From positions 186,001-250,000 of the forward strand of contig NZ_JANZNR010000006.1 in NCBI RefSeq assembly GCF_025153525.1: a stretch of 64,000 bases of DNA, read 5' to 3'. The notes beneath the pieces were generated by a model. That model ran no database searches. It saw only the letters and a list, made by a program, of their open reading frames with translations, and was not told where the DNA came from. The stretch is from Psychroserpens sp. SPM9. Its GTDB lineage: Bacteria; Bacteroidota; Bacteroidia; Flavobacteriales; Flavobacteriaceae. Of this stretch, positions 46,128 through 55,703 are shown in pieces (position 1 is the stretch's first letter; the number at the start of each line of letters is the position of its first letter). The translations under genes and the position numbers were made by a program.

Positions 46128-46727
46128 TTAATCTTTTAATAATTCTACCTCTGCATTGGGATTGAACAGGTATAATCTTCTTGTACTCAACTCAACACAT
46201 TCATATCGGGTGCGTCGTTTTGCTCCTTTCTTAAACACCCGACCATTGTACAATTTAAATGTACTATGCAAAGGTAATTCAAATATATAGGTTTTACCGT
46301 TTGGTTCATCAAATTGCTTTAAGGCATAAGCCAATGGAATATCTGTATCACTAGATGCTTTCGGATTTTTAAAATGTTTGGCTAGCAGTGGCAACAGATT
46401 TGGAGGGAACACTTCCGGATTTAAAAAGGGCAGCATTAAATACTGAAATGTGTGCTTCCATTCTTTACCATGAGGTTTAATAGTGTTCCCAAAGTTTTTA
46501 TAAGCTTCAAAATGTGCTATTTCATGAATAAGTGTGATTAAAAAACGATAGATATTTAAATTTGAATTTACAGTAATTTGATGTTTTCCATTAGGTAAAC
46601 GCTTATAATCTCCATGTCGTGTTTTACGTTCTTTTTTGATTTTAATACTCAAATTATCATGATCTAAAAGCGCACTAATTTTCGGAATGGCCTGCTGCGG
46701 AATATACGTCTGAAGTGTTTGTTGCAT
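46128..46727 (-). CDS. SprT-like zinc protein
   Basis: 199 residues. The HExxH zinc motif lies in LIHEIAHFEAYKNFG (residues about 66-80) with a third His in IKPHGKEWKHTF, the SprT/Spartan pattern. In other organisms Spartan-type proteases cut DNA-protein cross-links; bacterial SprT proteins are poorly understood. It lies 5 bp after the haloperoxidase gene and 1 bp before manC. Confidence 0.88.
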   Translation of the reverse strand: MQQTLQTYIPQQAIPKISALLDHDNLSIKIKKERKTRHGDYKRLPNGKHQITVNSNLNIYRFLITLIHEIAHFEAYKNFGNTIKPHGKEWKHTFQYLMLPFLNPEVFPPNLLPLLAKHFKNPKASSDTDIPLAYALKQFDEPNGKTYIFELPLHSTFKLYNGRVFKKGAKRRTRYECVELSTRRLYLFNPNAEVELLKD

Positions 46728-46732
46728 AAAAT

Positions 46733-49700
46733 TTAATCTTTAATAACCAGCATTTTTGACTCGTTATTAATATTTAAAAAGTACAAACCTGCCGAAGTTC
46801 CTTCAGGAATTTGCAATTTAGTAATACTTCCGAAGGCATTAAATTCACGACTAAGAATATTTACTTGTCGGCCTCTAATGTCAAATATTGAAATCACATC
46901 ATCAGCAGATGTATTGGTAATATAGACTTCACTATTGGTAACAGGATTCGGATAAATGATTTGTTCCGTTTGTTCAGGAACACTAACGTTTCCGCTGAAA
47001 TAAGGTACTGCAAAATCAAAGGCATCATGCCCCACTTTCTCACCAATTAATCGCCCTGGAATATCATCAGCTGGTGGATGAATGCCTCCCCAAATTCGTG
47101 ATAAACTTGTTTGATCGGATGCATCTCTATAAGTTGCCCATTGTAATTTTACATCTACTGAAGGACCTTGCTCGAAGACTAAAAAGTCATTTTGCTTTGC
47201 AACAAATTCACCCATTCCTCCAGGAAAAAACGGACTGCCCGTAATTTTTGTCAAAACTTCGGAAGCTGCACGTGAAAAAGTGGAATGCCCAGACACATAA
47301 CCTGCAAAAGGTGGTGTCACAAAAGTTGGACGTTGATAAGGCCACCAATTTTCAGCAAGTATCCACCCAACACCAGCGATATCGGTAGTTTCATCATCAA
47401 TATAATCGGGACCTTTCCAAGTAAATAGTTTTATTTTACCCACATGCTCTCCTGAATCACCTCTCAAAGGGTCGCTTAAACCGACAACCTCTATTAAACC
47501 ATCCAATAATGGAATACCAGCAACATGATAATTATCTAAAGTGTCGTCGGTACTTTGTCCTAAAAGTGCCATGTTCCGAATGGCAGATACTGGTCGCACA
47601 TAATCATACCAACCCTTGATACTCCATGCCGATATTGCCGAATCATGCATCGCACCACCTAAGATAAAATACGATTTCACATCCCATTGTAAATCGTCTA
47701 ACAGGTCACCTTCACCTTCAAATCTTTTCTCTAAATCTGGATGTTCATTGACATAATTTAAAATAGTAAACCAATGCCCTGGTGGTGTTTCAGAATCGGG
47801 ACCATCTGCCCAAAACTCAGCTAAAACTCTGGTATAATCGCCTCGCGGGACGAATTGTGATTCATAAGCTTGTCCGGTAACTGGATTCATAGCATGACCT
47901 GTACCAATATCACCACCTTCAATCACATTATAGAAACTTGGATAATCGTTGTAATTGGTTGGAAATGTTGAAATATCAGTATTACCAATAGCGCCTGGAG
48001 AAATGTCCCAAAGTACACCATCATTTGGATCTAGATGCGAGCCCCAAATAGACACCATTGAAAATCCTAATTTATAGGCATCACTAGAGGCATCATGAGT
48101 ATTTAAATTTAAATAAGGCGGATCATTCGGGTCATTATAAACTTGATAGGTATTGCCATCACGTTGAAATGTATGTCGATCATCATCAGTCATTGCAAAG
48201 GCATGTACATTTCCCCATTCCGGACTTAAAAAAGCGACGGTTGAACCCGGAATCAAATTTCCGCTTTGATCAATAAACGTATTTAAACTTAGTGGTTGCC
48301 ATCGATTAGGATCGAACATCAATGTTTCGGTTGGTATATTTGGTGCCAAAGGTTCATTAACTGGCGTATAGTAAGCATTCTCAAACGCTTCTAATTCTCT
48401 GGAGCCATCGCCATTTCCGTAGCTAATTAACACTTGAGCTACATAATTCCCTAATGCGGCGGCGTTTCCAAATTGATATAAGGTAGTGACAGCAAATTCG
48501 GTTTCATAGCCCAATTGCTCCATAATTAAATCGAATAATCGTTGTGACTCTTCAGCATTTGGCGAATTTTGGAATCGGTAACTCAATAACCGATACATGG
48601 CATAACTAATCGCTTTTTTTCTGGAATCTTCATCATTTTCCAAAGGAATAAACTCGAGTAACTCTGTCGTAAAATTATTGACTGTATTTCCGATAAGATA
48701 AGGTCTGGCTTCGTCGTCATAAATCGCCCAAATATCATACATGGCAATACTAGAATGAAACAAATTTCTGGCGTGAACTGTTGGTCTGGCGAAATCATTT
48801 CGAATGGCATGCAACAAAACTTCATTCCATAGTCGTGCGATAGATACATCTTCGGGGATATTGTTAGCATTTAAAGACACTTCCAGCTGTTGTTCTTCAC
48901 TAAAACAAGTGCCATCATTTTCTCTTAAACTTAAGGTTCCTGTTTCATTCAATCCCCATTTTATGCTTATAGTATCTGTCCCTTGACCTTCAATAATTTC
49001 ACCTCCTGACACACTCCAGTTGGCCGTAGAGCCCTCAGTAATAGGATAGGTATACGTTTCTACTCTAAAAAAACCAGAAGTGGTATTGCCCGAAATTTGA
49101 TGAGCTGTTAAATAAGAACAGGTGCCGTCATCTAGCGTGGCATTGGGGTTATAAGTACAGGAAAACGGATCGGTACAACCGTATATTTTTTGACTCGGAA
49201 GGATATCTAAATCTGTAAACGATTCGCCTTCAATCGCAAGAAACGTTCTGTTGACACCTATCGTTTGAAATGTTTCAATAAGACCTGATGGCCATTTAAT
49301 TTCTAATTCCTGAAGTTGCGTGTTTTGTGGCAAACCAAAATGAACCGCTTGCAAGCTTTGAGATAAAAACCCAACACCTGTATAGTATCTTTTAAAAGTT
49401 CCAGATGTTGTGGTTAAGGTTAAGGTTGTTCCGATGGCATCACGATTAGAAACCGTTCCTTGCAACATAATTTTTAGCCAGAGTAATGCACTTTCTTCAT
49501 CAAAATTGAGAAGTTTATTTTCATACAAAATTGATTGCTCATTAGCATTTGTTACATAAATATCTAAATCCCCATCATTGTCATAATCAAAATCTACAGC
49601 TTCCACACTAACGGTTAGCGCATTAAAATTTACATTTCCGGAAACATCTTCAAAACCTGTTCCTCCTTCAGCTATTAAGTTTTTATAATACACATTTTGT

Positions 49701-50767
49701 TCTGTAGAGCGCTCTTCAAATTCAAATCCGTTAGCAATAATTAAATCTTCGTCACCATCTAGGTCAAAATCTGCAAAACGTGTTCCCCAAGCCCAGCCGG
49801 TTCCGGTCAAATTATTAGCAGCACCAGCAAAACTAAACGTATTAGCACCATTATTTTGGAGCAGTGCATTTTCATCAATAGCAGTAATAAATATATCGAA
49901 GGCACCATCGAGATTAAAATCGGCATAGGCCATCCCCATGTCATCAAACATATTATCTAAGCCATAGGTTTCGGCATCTTCAACAAATGAGGTACCGTTT
50001 TGATTGATAAACAAACTATTAGGGTCGTTAAAATCGTTGGTGACATATAAATCCATCCAGCCATCCTCATTGATATCAATAGGAAGTGCTGTATAACTTG
50101 CCAACGTATCAGTGGTGAGCATATTAGTACTTACGGTAACATTGGTAAAAGTCCCGTTGCCATTATTGCGATAAAGTGAATTGGTTCCGCAAAAATCCCA
50201 ATCGTTGATATACAAGTCTAAAAAACCGTCGTTATTATAATCAAACCAAGTTGCTCCCGTATGGCGACATTCACTGCTTTGTGTAAGTCCGGCACCTTCA
50301 GTCACTTCAGTAAACACACCTTCCTGATTGATAAATAATTGGATTCTTTCAGAATTTGTAAAGAGAATATCAGGATAGCCATCATTATTATAGTCGCCCC
50401 AGGACACGCCATGCTTAAAACCTTTAAGTCCGAAGAACGCATCTAAATCCTCATCAAAAGGTAATAAATTAGCGAGTCCGACTTGATCGGTGACATCGGT
50501 AAATGATCCATCATTATTATTTCTATAGAGCTTACTATGTGTTGCTTCTTCACCATCAACATCCTGGTTTAGTGCTACGACAAATATGTCTAAATCAAGG
50601 TCGTTATCATAATCGGCTACCGCTACTCCGTTATTATGCTTTAAATCTCCTAATCCTGAAATGACTTGAACTTGCTCAAAAATTTGAGCAGATAGTCTTG
50701 TTGATCCCAATGAAACAATTATAATGAAAGTGTATAAAAGTTGGTGAAAGGGTACTGTTCTTTTCAC
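46733..50767 (-). CDS. FG-GAP/ASPIC repeat protein fused to a vanadium haloperoxidase-type domain, T9SS cargo
   Basis: 1344 residues. A signal peptide (1-27) is followed by seven or more FG-GAP/VCBS-like repeats (Asp-rich calcium loops such as DYDNDLDLDIF, WGDYNNDGYPDILF), an ASPIC/UnbV domain (about 440-520), a short Cys-containing linker (YGCTDPFSC...DDGTC), a PAP2/vanadium-haloperoxidase-type domain (about 640-1240) and a C-terminal T9SS sorting domain. The haloperoxidase signatures are YVSGHSTFSRAA with His1161 and SRIWGGIHPPADD with His1230, the likely vanadate ligand. It is probably secreted to the cell surface. Peroxidase versus phosphatase activity cannot be decided by sequence alone. 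Confidence 0.9.
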   Translation of the reverse strand: MKRTVPFHQLLYTFIIIVSLGSTRLSAQIFEQVQVISGLGDLKHNNGVAVADYDNDLDLDIFVVALNQDVDGEEATHSKLYRNNNDGSFTDVTDQVGLANLLPFDEDLDAFFGLKGFKHGVSWGDYNNDGYPDILFTNSERIQLFINQEGVFTEVTEGAGLTQSSECRHTGATWFDYNNDGFLDLYINDWDFCGTNSLYRNNGNGTFTNVTVSTNMLTTDTLASYTALPIDINEDGWMDLYVTNDFNDPNSLFINQNGTSFVEDAETYGLDNMFDDMGMAYADFNLDGAFDIFITAIDENALLQNNGANTFSFAGAANNLTGTGWAWGTRFADFDLDGDEDLIIANGFEFEERSTEQNVYYKNLIAEGGTGFEDVSGNVNFNALTVSVEAVDFDYDNDGDLDIYVTNANEQSILYENKLLNFDEESALLWLKIMLQGTVSNRDAIGTTLTLTTTSGTFKRYYTGVGFLSQSLQAVHFGLPQNTQLQELEIKWPSGLIETFQTIGVNRTFLAIEGESFTDLDILPSQKIYGCTDPFSCTYNPNATLDDGTCSYLTAHQISGNTTSGFFRVETYTYPITEGSTANWSVSGGEIIEGQGTDTISIKWGLNETGTLSLRENDGTCFSEEQQLEVSLNANNIPEDVSIARLWNEVLLHAIRNDFARPTVHARNLFHSSIAMYDIWAIYDDEARPYLIGNTVNNFTTELLEFIPLENDEDSRKKAISYAMYRLLSYRFQNSPNAEESQRLFDLIMEQLGYETEFAVTTLYQFGNAAALGNYVAQVLISYGNGDGSRELEAFENAYYTPVNEPLAPNIPTETLMFDPNRWQPLSLNTFIDQSGNLIPGSTVAFLSPEWGNVHAFAMTDDDRHTFQRDGNTYQVYNDPNDPPYLNLNTHDASSDAYKLGFSMVSIWGSHLDPNDGVLWDISPGAIGNTDISTFPTNYNDYPSFYNVIEGGDIGTGHAMNPVTGQAYESQFVPRGDYTRVLAEFWADGPDSETPPGHWFTILNYVNEHPDLEKRFEGEGDLLDDLQWDVKSYFILGGAMHDSAISAWSIKGWYDYVRPVSAIRNMALLGQSTDDTLDNYHVAGIPLLDGLIEVVGLSDPLRGDSGEHVGKIKLFTWKGPDYIDDETTDIAGVGWILAENWWPYQRPTFVTPPFAGYVSGHSTFSRAASEVLTKITGSPFFPGGMGEFVAKQNDFLVFEQGPSVDVKLQWATYRDASDQTSLSRIWGGIHPPADDIPGRLIGEKVGHDAFDFAVPYFSGNVSVPEQTEQIIYPNPVTNSEVYITNTSADDVISIFDIRGRQVNILSREFNAFGSITKLQIPEGTSAGLYFLNINNESKMLVIKD

Positions 50768-50915
50768 GTATTCAATTTTTTATAAATATAAGAATTAATA
50801 AAAATTCTATAGTATTCGCTACTAATTATATCTATAAAACAACTTAAGTTACTTTAATCCGAATAAAATTAACGGAAAAGCCTCCCAACATCTGTGTAAA
50901 GAGAACATCACAAAC

Positions 50916-51824
50916 TTAGCTGAAGAGTTCTAAAAGTGCAGGCTCAAGGTGATGATATTCAAAATTAAAGCCTTCTTCTTCAATTTTTGAAGCACTCACT
51001 CTTTGGCTTTCAAAAAGTAAAATATGCATCTCACCTAATACTAGTTTCATAGCCAATTTTGGAATGTTTGGTAAAATTAAAGGCCTGTGAAGTACTTTAG
51101 CTACAGCTTTAGTGAGTTCATTATTGGTTACAGGGTTTGGAGCCACAGCATTATAAACACCTTCAAGTTTTTGAGTTACAGCAAACACAAACAATTGGGC
51201 TAAATCCTGAATGTGAATCCATGACTGCCATTGTTCACCAGTTCCAAAAGCTGCTCCAGCACCAAAGCGAATAGGTTTTGCTATTTCAGGTAAAGCGCCA
51301 CCTTTTTCAGAAAGCACTAAACCGATTCTGATTTTAGCGACTTTTATACCAAGTTGAGAAAACGCATCGACAGCCGCTTCCCATTGTTGAACCACATCAC
51401 CCAAAAACGAACTAGAAGTCTCGGTTTCGTCTTCTTCATAATAATTGGTTAAAGAATCTGGATACACGCCAATGGCACTCGCCGAAACAATTTGTTGTAC
51501 AGGAAACTTATGTGCTGCTATGGTTTCCTTGAGAAGCTTTGCGGTTTGCGTCCGACTTTCAACAATGGTTTGTTTGTAATCATCTGTCCACCGTTTAGAA
51601 ATCGTAGCACCAACCAAGTTGATAATGGTATCGACACCTTCAAAGCAATTGCTATCAATTTTGTCATTATTAGGATTCCAATAAAATCCTTTATAATTAG
51701 GGCTTGTACTGAGTTTTTTTTTGGATGTGGATAGGTAATGAACTGTAAGATTTTGATCATGACAAACCTTCACAATCTCTTGCCCAATTAAACCTGTCGC
51801 ACCTGTAATTAATATCTTTTGCAT
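50916..51824 (-). CDS. TIGR01777 family epimerase-like protein, second paralogue
   Basis: 302 residues. KILITGATGLIGQEIVKV at the N-terminus, TIINLVGATISKRWTD near residue 68, VVQQWEAAVDAF, the RIGLVLSEKGGALPEI block and the C-terminal VLGEMHILLFESQRVS segment match the family. Compare the protein at 19051-19950, which has the same blocks. This copy is in a housekeeping context rather than the sigma-linked operon. Reaction unknown. Confidence 0.92.
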   Translation of the reverse strand: MQKILITGATGLIGQEIVKVCHDQNLTVHYLSTSKKKLSTSPNYKGFYWNPNNDKIDSNCFEGVDTIINLVGATISKRWTDDYKQTIVESRTQTAKLLKETIAAHKFPVQQIVSASAIGVYPDSLTNYYEEDETETSSSFLGDVVQQWEAAVDAFSQLGIKVAKIRIGLVLSEKGGALPEIAKPIRFGAGAAFGTGEQWQSWIHIQDLAQLFVFAVTQKLEGVYNAVAPNPVTNNELTKAVAKVLHRPLILPNIPKLAMKLVLGEMHILLFESQRVSASKIEEEGFNFEYHHLEPALLELFS

Positions 51825-51878
51825 AGCATTACAAAGTTACTGAAATCCATGACCAAGCCTATTGCTTTTAGTAAGGGT

Positions 51879-52553
51879 TTAACGTTTAACAGCTCTGAGC
51901 ATGTGACGCTTTCCTGGAGGTCCTTGAAGGCGTTCTACTTCAAAACCTAAAGACTTCAGGGTGCGACGCACACTTCCTATTGCCGCATAGGTGGTGAGCA
52001 CACCATTAGGTTTTAAAGCTTTGTACATGATTTTAAAAATATCTTCTGTCCAGAGTTCGGGTTGAACACGAGCGCCAAAAGCATCAAAATAGATAACATC
52101 ATAAGTGTTTTCTTCGGAAATTTCTCTGAAAAATTTCTGTTGTTTGGTGAGTGTAAACAGTTTCGAGATTTGAACCGGTTTCTCCCAGTCAACGCTGTGA
52201 AGTCTTTCAAATGTTTCAGTATCTGTTTGTAATTGCGACGGATAATTGAGTTGTGTTATTTCTTCCGAAGTAATAGGAAAAGCCTCCACACCTACGTAAT
52301 GAATTAAGCGTTTTAAGGATTCAGCCTTTGTTAAAGTTAACAAAGCATTTAAACCTGTTCCGAATCCAATTTCTAAGATTGAAATCGGGCTTTTAGAATG
52401 CGGACTTAATTCAGAATAAAAAAGCAAACCATGCTTAATATACACATGATTTGCTTCTTGTATGGCACCATGAACAGAATGGTATTGCTCGTTCCAATCT
52501 TCAATTTGAATGGTTTTTGAGCCATCTGCAGTGGTGATGATATGACGTTGCAA
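51879..52553 (-). CDS. mnmD: tRNA 5-methylaminomethyl-2-thiouridine methyltransferase
   Basis: 224 residues, a stand-alone MnmD without the MnmC1 oxidase domain. It has the DUF752-type pattern: residues 22-45 (YHSVHGAIQEANHVYIKHGL), SILEIGFGTGLNALLT as motif I, VIYFDAFGARVQPELWTEDIF, and the C-terminal PPGKRHMLRA. It completes the mnm5s2U wobble base in tRNA by methylation. It starts 1 bp after the DUF4920 stop. Confidence 0.93.
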   Translation of the reverse strand: MQRHIITTADGSKTIQIEDWNEQYHSVHGAIQEANHVYIKHGLLFYSELSPHSKSPISILEIGFGTGLNALLTLTKAESLKRLIHYVGVEAFPITSEEITQLNYPSQLQTDTETFERLHSVDWEKPVQISKLFTLTKQQKFFREISEENTYDVIYFDAFGARVQPELWTEDIFKIMYKALKPNGVLTTYAAIGSVRRTLKSLGFEVERLQGPPGKRHMLRAVKR

Positions 52554-52554
52554 T

Positions 52555-53082
52555 TTATTTTGCTTTTAGCAGAACACCATCGGCTAAAAATGAATAAGTT
52601 TTTTTAGGCTCGGTAATTTTTGCAATTTCCTCTGGAGTTGCACCACCATCTTCAGCATAGTGACGTTGTTCATCTACAGGAACTTCATTAACAAAGGCTT
52701 TTCCGTTGATGATGACTTCTTTTCCTGAAATATCTTTTGGCATAAAAAAACCATAATCTTTAAACTTCACCATAACTTGTTCACCATCTGGCAAATCAAG
52801 TTTCATCCAACACCCTTTAGCCTGACATACCTCATCTACTTTTGCAATCATTTTGGCATCTATAGAATCTCCAACAGTCATACTAGCATAATGTACAGCC
52901 ATACGCTTTGCAGGTAAGGCATCTTTAGCTGTAATTTCTTTACCGAAAGATTTATAATTGACATCTTGAGTTTCGACTTGCGCAATGGCATCAGAATCAT
53001 TTAGAGAATCTGTATTTTTAGTTTCTTCTTTACACGATACTAGTATTATAGCGACCAGTAGAATTGAAAATATATGTTTCAT
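52555..53082 (-). CDS. DUF4920 family lipoprotein
   Basis: 175 residues. The signal peptide MKHIFSILLVAIILVSCKE has a lipobox ending LVSC. The mature domain (KSFGKEITAKDALPAKRMA, ... VDEVCQAKGCWMKLDLPDGEQVMVKFKDYGFFMPKDISGKEVIINGKAFV) is the DUF4920 beta domain with two cysteines (CQAKGC). It may bind a metal or a small ligand; function unknown. Confidence 0.9.
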   Translation of the reverse strand: MKHIFSILLVAIILVSCKEETKNTDSLNDSDAIAQVETQDVNYKSFGKEITAKDALPAKRMAVHYASMTVGDSIDAKMIAKVDEVCQAKGCWMKLDLPDGEQVMVKFKDYGFFMPKDISGKEVIINGKAFVNEVPVDEQRHYAEDGGATPEEIAKITEPKKTYSFLADGVLLKAK

Positions 53083-53168
53083 TTTAATCTTGATTTTTTT
53101 TGTAATTTAAGTTGTAAAGTTACGTATTTTTTGTAAAACATTATCTTTTATAACCCATGAAAAATGAC

Positions 53169-53176
53169 TAAATTTG
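53169..53176 (+). promoter_or_regulatory. Putative -7 box for ilvE
   Basis: TAAATTTG is an exact fit to TAnnTTTG and lies 22 bp upstream of the ilvE start codon. Confidence 0.5.
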
Positions 53177-53198
53177 CAAAACTAAATCACACCAAATA

Positions 53199-54272
53199 AT
53201 GTCAAATATTTATACTAGTAATTTACACATTGAAAAAGCTGCAACCTCAAAAATTAATGATGTTGACTTTAACAATTTGCCTTTTGGAAGAATCTTTACA
53301 GACCACATGTTTATTTGTGATTATGTAGATGGAAGCTGGCAACAGCCAAAGATCGTGCCTTATCAGGCAATGTCTATGGAACCTTCTGCTCGTGTATTTC
53401 ATTATGGTCAAGCTGTATTTGAAGGAATGAAAGCCTACAAAGATGATCATGGTGATGTATTTTTATTTAGACCTGAAGAAAATTTCAACCGTATTAATAA
53501 ATCCTGCGCACGCTTAGCGATGCCTGAATTCCCAAAAGATTATTTTTTTGAAGGATTAACAACTTTATTACAACTTGATAATGCTTGGGTACAACCTGGT
53601 GTAGGAAACTCATTATATGTAAGACCATTTGCTATTGCCATAGATTCTGCCATTGCTGCTGCACCTTCTAACGATTATCGTTTTATGATTATTTGTGCAC
53701 CAGCAAAAGCCTATTACAAGGGCACTGTTAAGGTTTTAATTGCTGAAGAATTTAGCCGCTCGGCCAATGGTGGTGTTGGATATGCTAAAGCTGCCGGAAA
53801 TTATGCCGCTCAGTTTTACCCAACTAATTTAGCACAGCAGAAAGGCTATCAGCAAGTGATTTGGACCGATGCAGATACGCATACACTTTTAGAAGAAGCT
53901 GGAACAATGAATGTGTTTTTTAGAATAAACGACACCTTAATTACGGCTCCAACCAGTGATCGTATTTTGGATGGTGTGACTCGTAAGAGCTTAATTCAGT
54001 TAGCTAAAGATAATGATATCACTTGTGAGGTGAGACCAATCAAAGTAAATGAAATTGTTGAAGCTTCTAAAAACGGAAGTTTAAAAGAGATTTTTGGAGC
54101 TGGAACCGCTGCAGTTATTAGTCCGATAGAAGGTTTTGAATATAAAGACACCTATTATGAGCTTCCAGAAATTGGAGCCCATTCGTATTCTAGTGTTTTG
54201 AAGAAAAAAATGCTAAACATTCAGCATAATTTAGCTGAAGACAAGCACAACTGGAGATACCAAGTTAAATAA
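53199..54272 (+). CDS. ilvE: Branched-chain amino acid aminotransferase
   Basis: 357 residues, cytoplasmic PLP enzyme of fold type IV that interconverts leucine, isoleucine and valine with their 2-oxo acids. The PLP lysine lies in YAKAAGNYAAQFYPTN, preceded by the EFSRSANGGVG stretch; FEGMKAYKDD, the phosphate-binding LEEAGTMNVFF and GAGTAAVISPI blocks are present. The size and pattern are those of the long IlvE/BCAT subgroup. A bidirectional terminator follows. Confidence 0.96.
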   Translation: MSNIYTSNLHIEKAATSKINDVDFNNLPFGRIFTDHMFICDYVDGSWQQPKIVPYQAMSMEPSARVFHYGQAVFEGMKAYKDDHGDVFLFRPEENFNRINKSCARLAMPEFPKDYFFEGLTTLLQLDNAWVQPGVGNSLYVRPFAIAIDSAIAAAPSNDYRFMIICAPAKAYYKGTVKVLIAEEFSRSANGGVGYAKAAGNYAAQFYPTNLAQQKGYQQVIWTDADTHTLLEEAGTMNVFFRINDTLITAPTSDRILDGVTRKSLIQLAKDNDITCEVRPIKVNEIVEASKNGSLKEIFGAGTAAVISPIEGFEYKDTYYELPEIGAHSYSSVLKKKMLNIQHNLAEDKHNWRYQVK

Positions 54273-54275
54273 AAT

Positions 54276-54299
54276 AAAAAGAGCCAAATGGCTCTTTTT
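54276..54299. terminator. Bidirectional terminator between ilvE and MazG-like gene
   Basis: The 10-bp stem AAAAAGAGCC/GGCTCTTTTT has a 4-base loop. It lies between the two convergent genes and its A and T arms serve both strands. Confidence 0.85.
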
Positions 54300-54300
54300 T

Positions 54301-54687
54301 TTATGACTCTAAAATGGCTTTAATATGAGGTTTAAAATAATTTGGACCTTTTAAAACTTTGCCATCTTCTCTATAGATAGGTTCACCATCTTCACCAAGT
54401 TTACTCATATTGCTACGTTGAATTTCATCGAATACCTCTTCTATTTTATGTTGCAATCCATGTTCAATAATAGTGCCGCACAAAATGTAGAGCATATCCC
54501 CTAACGCATCGGCAACTTCTACCAAATCATTAGCGTTAGCTGCTTCCAAATATTCTTCATTCTCTTCACGCATCAATTTATAGCGCAGCATATTTTTTTC
54601 TATGCCTAAATCGGCTTTTGGCGTTTCTCTATGACCAATTTTAAATGCGGTATGAAATGCTTTAACAGCTTCTATTTTATTCTTCAT
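54301..54687 (-). CDS. MazG-like nucleoside triphosphate pyrophosphohydrolase
   Basis: 128 residues, small all-alpha NTP-PPase. The ExxE (REENEEYLEA) and ExxD (EVADALGDMLY) magnesium motifs near residues 40 and 58 and the C-terminal KPHIKAIL are typical of the phosphoribosyl-ATP-pyrophosphohydrolase-like subgroup. These enzymes hydrolyse nucleotides, often non-canonical ones, to the monophosphate. It is monocistronic. Confidence 0.88.
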   Translation of the reverse strand: MKNKIEAVKAFHTAFKIGHRETPKADLGIEKNMLRYKLMREENEEYLEAANANDLVEVADALGDMLYILCGTIIEHGLQHKIEEVFDEIQRSNMSKLGEDGEPIYREDGKVLKGPNYFKPHIKAILES

Positions 54688-54721
54688 TTTAATTGTATTA
54701 ATTTTGCATAAAAATAGCTAT

Positions 54722-54907
54722 ATGTTCAGTAATGGTCAATTGATTTTTGGAATTTTATTCGCGTTAGTGTTTGCTGTCATCATTTTTTTTGCATATCGCA
54801 AAGACCTCAAGCTACATAAAAAGTATTATAAAGGAAGTGTTTGGATTTTGATTGCCTTTATAGTTTTTATTGCGGCAATAGCTCTTATTAAATTTGCATT
54901 TGCTTAA
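54722..54907 (+). CDS. Small membrane protein, 61 aa
   Basis: From the ATG at 54722 (MFSNGQLIFG); an in-frame TTG at 54704 is less likely. Two membrane helices (residues 6-24 and 39-58) flank a basic loop (YRKDLKLHKKYYKGS). I do not recognise a function. Proteins of this kind are common in flavobacteria next to ilvE or MazG genes, from memory. Confidence 0.7.
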   Translation: MFSNGQLIFGILFALVFAVIIFFAYRKDLKLHKKYYKGSVWILIAFIVFIAAIALIKFAFA

Positions 54908-54973
54908 TTGTTTTAAGCCCAAAGTGGCAAATCGCTACTTAAATCTCCTTTTTTTTGTAACTTAATGCTTAAT

Positions 54974-54991
54974 ATACCTAGTAATGGGTAT
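54974..54991. promoter_or_regulatory. Predicted regulator site 1 (ATACC-N8-GGTAT)
   Basis: An 18-bp dyad with arms ATACC and GGTAT and 8-bp spacer TAGTAATG. It lies 22 bp upstream of a -7-like box CATCTTTG (55014-55021) and 60 bp before the start of the lipoprotein gene that heads the two-component operon. Its reverse complement matches site 4 (58949) at 17 of 18 positions. Confidence 0.72.
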
Positions 54992-55050
54992 GTTTTGATG
55001 TCGTCCTACGTGGCATCTTTGAGCTATTAATTAACCAAAAACCCTTTATT

Positions 55051-55701
55051 ATGAAAACTAAAATTTTAAACGCAAGTATTGCCTTATTACTCTTGTTTAG
55101 TATATCATCATGTGACGATAAAAAGGAATCGACACCAGTTGTTACTGATAGTGACTGTATTGATTTATCTGTATTAGATACTATCCCTAAATATGATTTA
55201 ACCGATGGCACAAAACTGTATTTCAATCTGGATTTATCTTATAAAGATTTTCAAGTGATCCATCTTAGTTCAGATTTAAGGTATACACCTTTTGTTGTGG
55301 TTTGCAAAGTGAACGCTAACCCAGACCCACAAGAAACTGATAAGTATGTAATTAATAAGTTTGAATTAGGTGTTAGATCTATCAACAAAAATCCTGAGAC
55401 GTACTATCATTTTAAATCTGATGCTGAGATTACAAACTTTACTGAAGACAATTATAAATATAAAATTTCTGCCAATATAGATGTCAATACGACCCAACCC
55501 AGATTATCTGTTGCAAGGATTGCTTCCGATTTAAAAAAAGTAAGTAGAGGCGATAAAATGGAGGTCAAAATTGACCCAAAAATACTTCTCAATTCTCTTA
55601 ATGCTATTAATGCAGAAAACGATAAGGCATTACATCGCTTTATTGAAGACATGAACATATGTTGTGACGGAGCGATTTGTAGTTTAAGACTTGTATTTTA
55701 A
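55051..55701 (+). CDS. Uncharacterised lipoprotein heading the two-component operon
   Basis: 216 residues. The signal MKTKILNASIALLLLFSISSC has a lipobox ending SSC. The body, rich in beta strands (DLTDGTKLYFNLDLSYKDF), has no family I recognise. The next gene, the histidine kinase, begins 2 bp after its stop, so it may be the sensor's extracytoplasmic partner or the main target of the regulator. A predicted site lies 60 bp upstream. Confidence 0.75.
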   Translation: MKTKILNASIALLLLFSISSCDDKKESTPVVTDSDCIDLSVLDTIPKYDLTDGTKLYFNLDLSYKDFQVIHLSSDLRYTPFVVVCKVNANPDPQETDKYVINKFELGVRSINKNPETYYHFKSDAEITNFTEDNYKYKISANIDVNTTQPRLSVARIASDLKKVSRGDKMEVKIDPKILLNSLNAINAENDKALHRFIEDMNICCDGAICSLRLVF

Positions 55702-55703
55702 AT

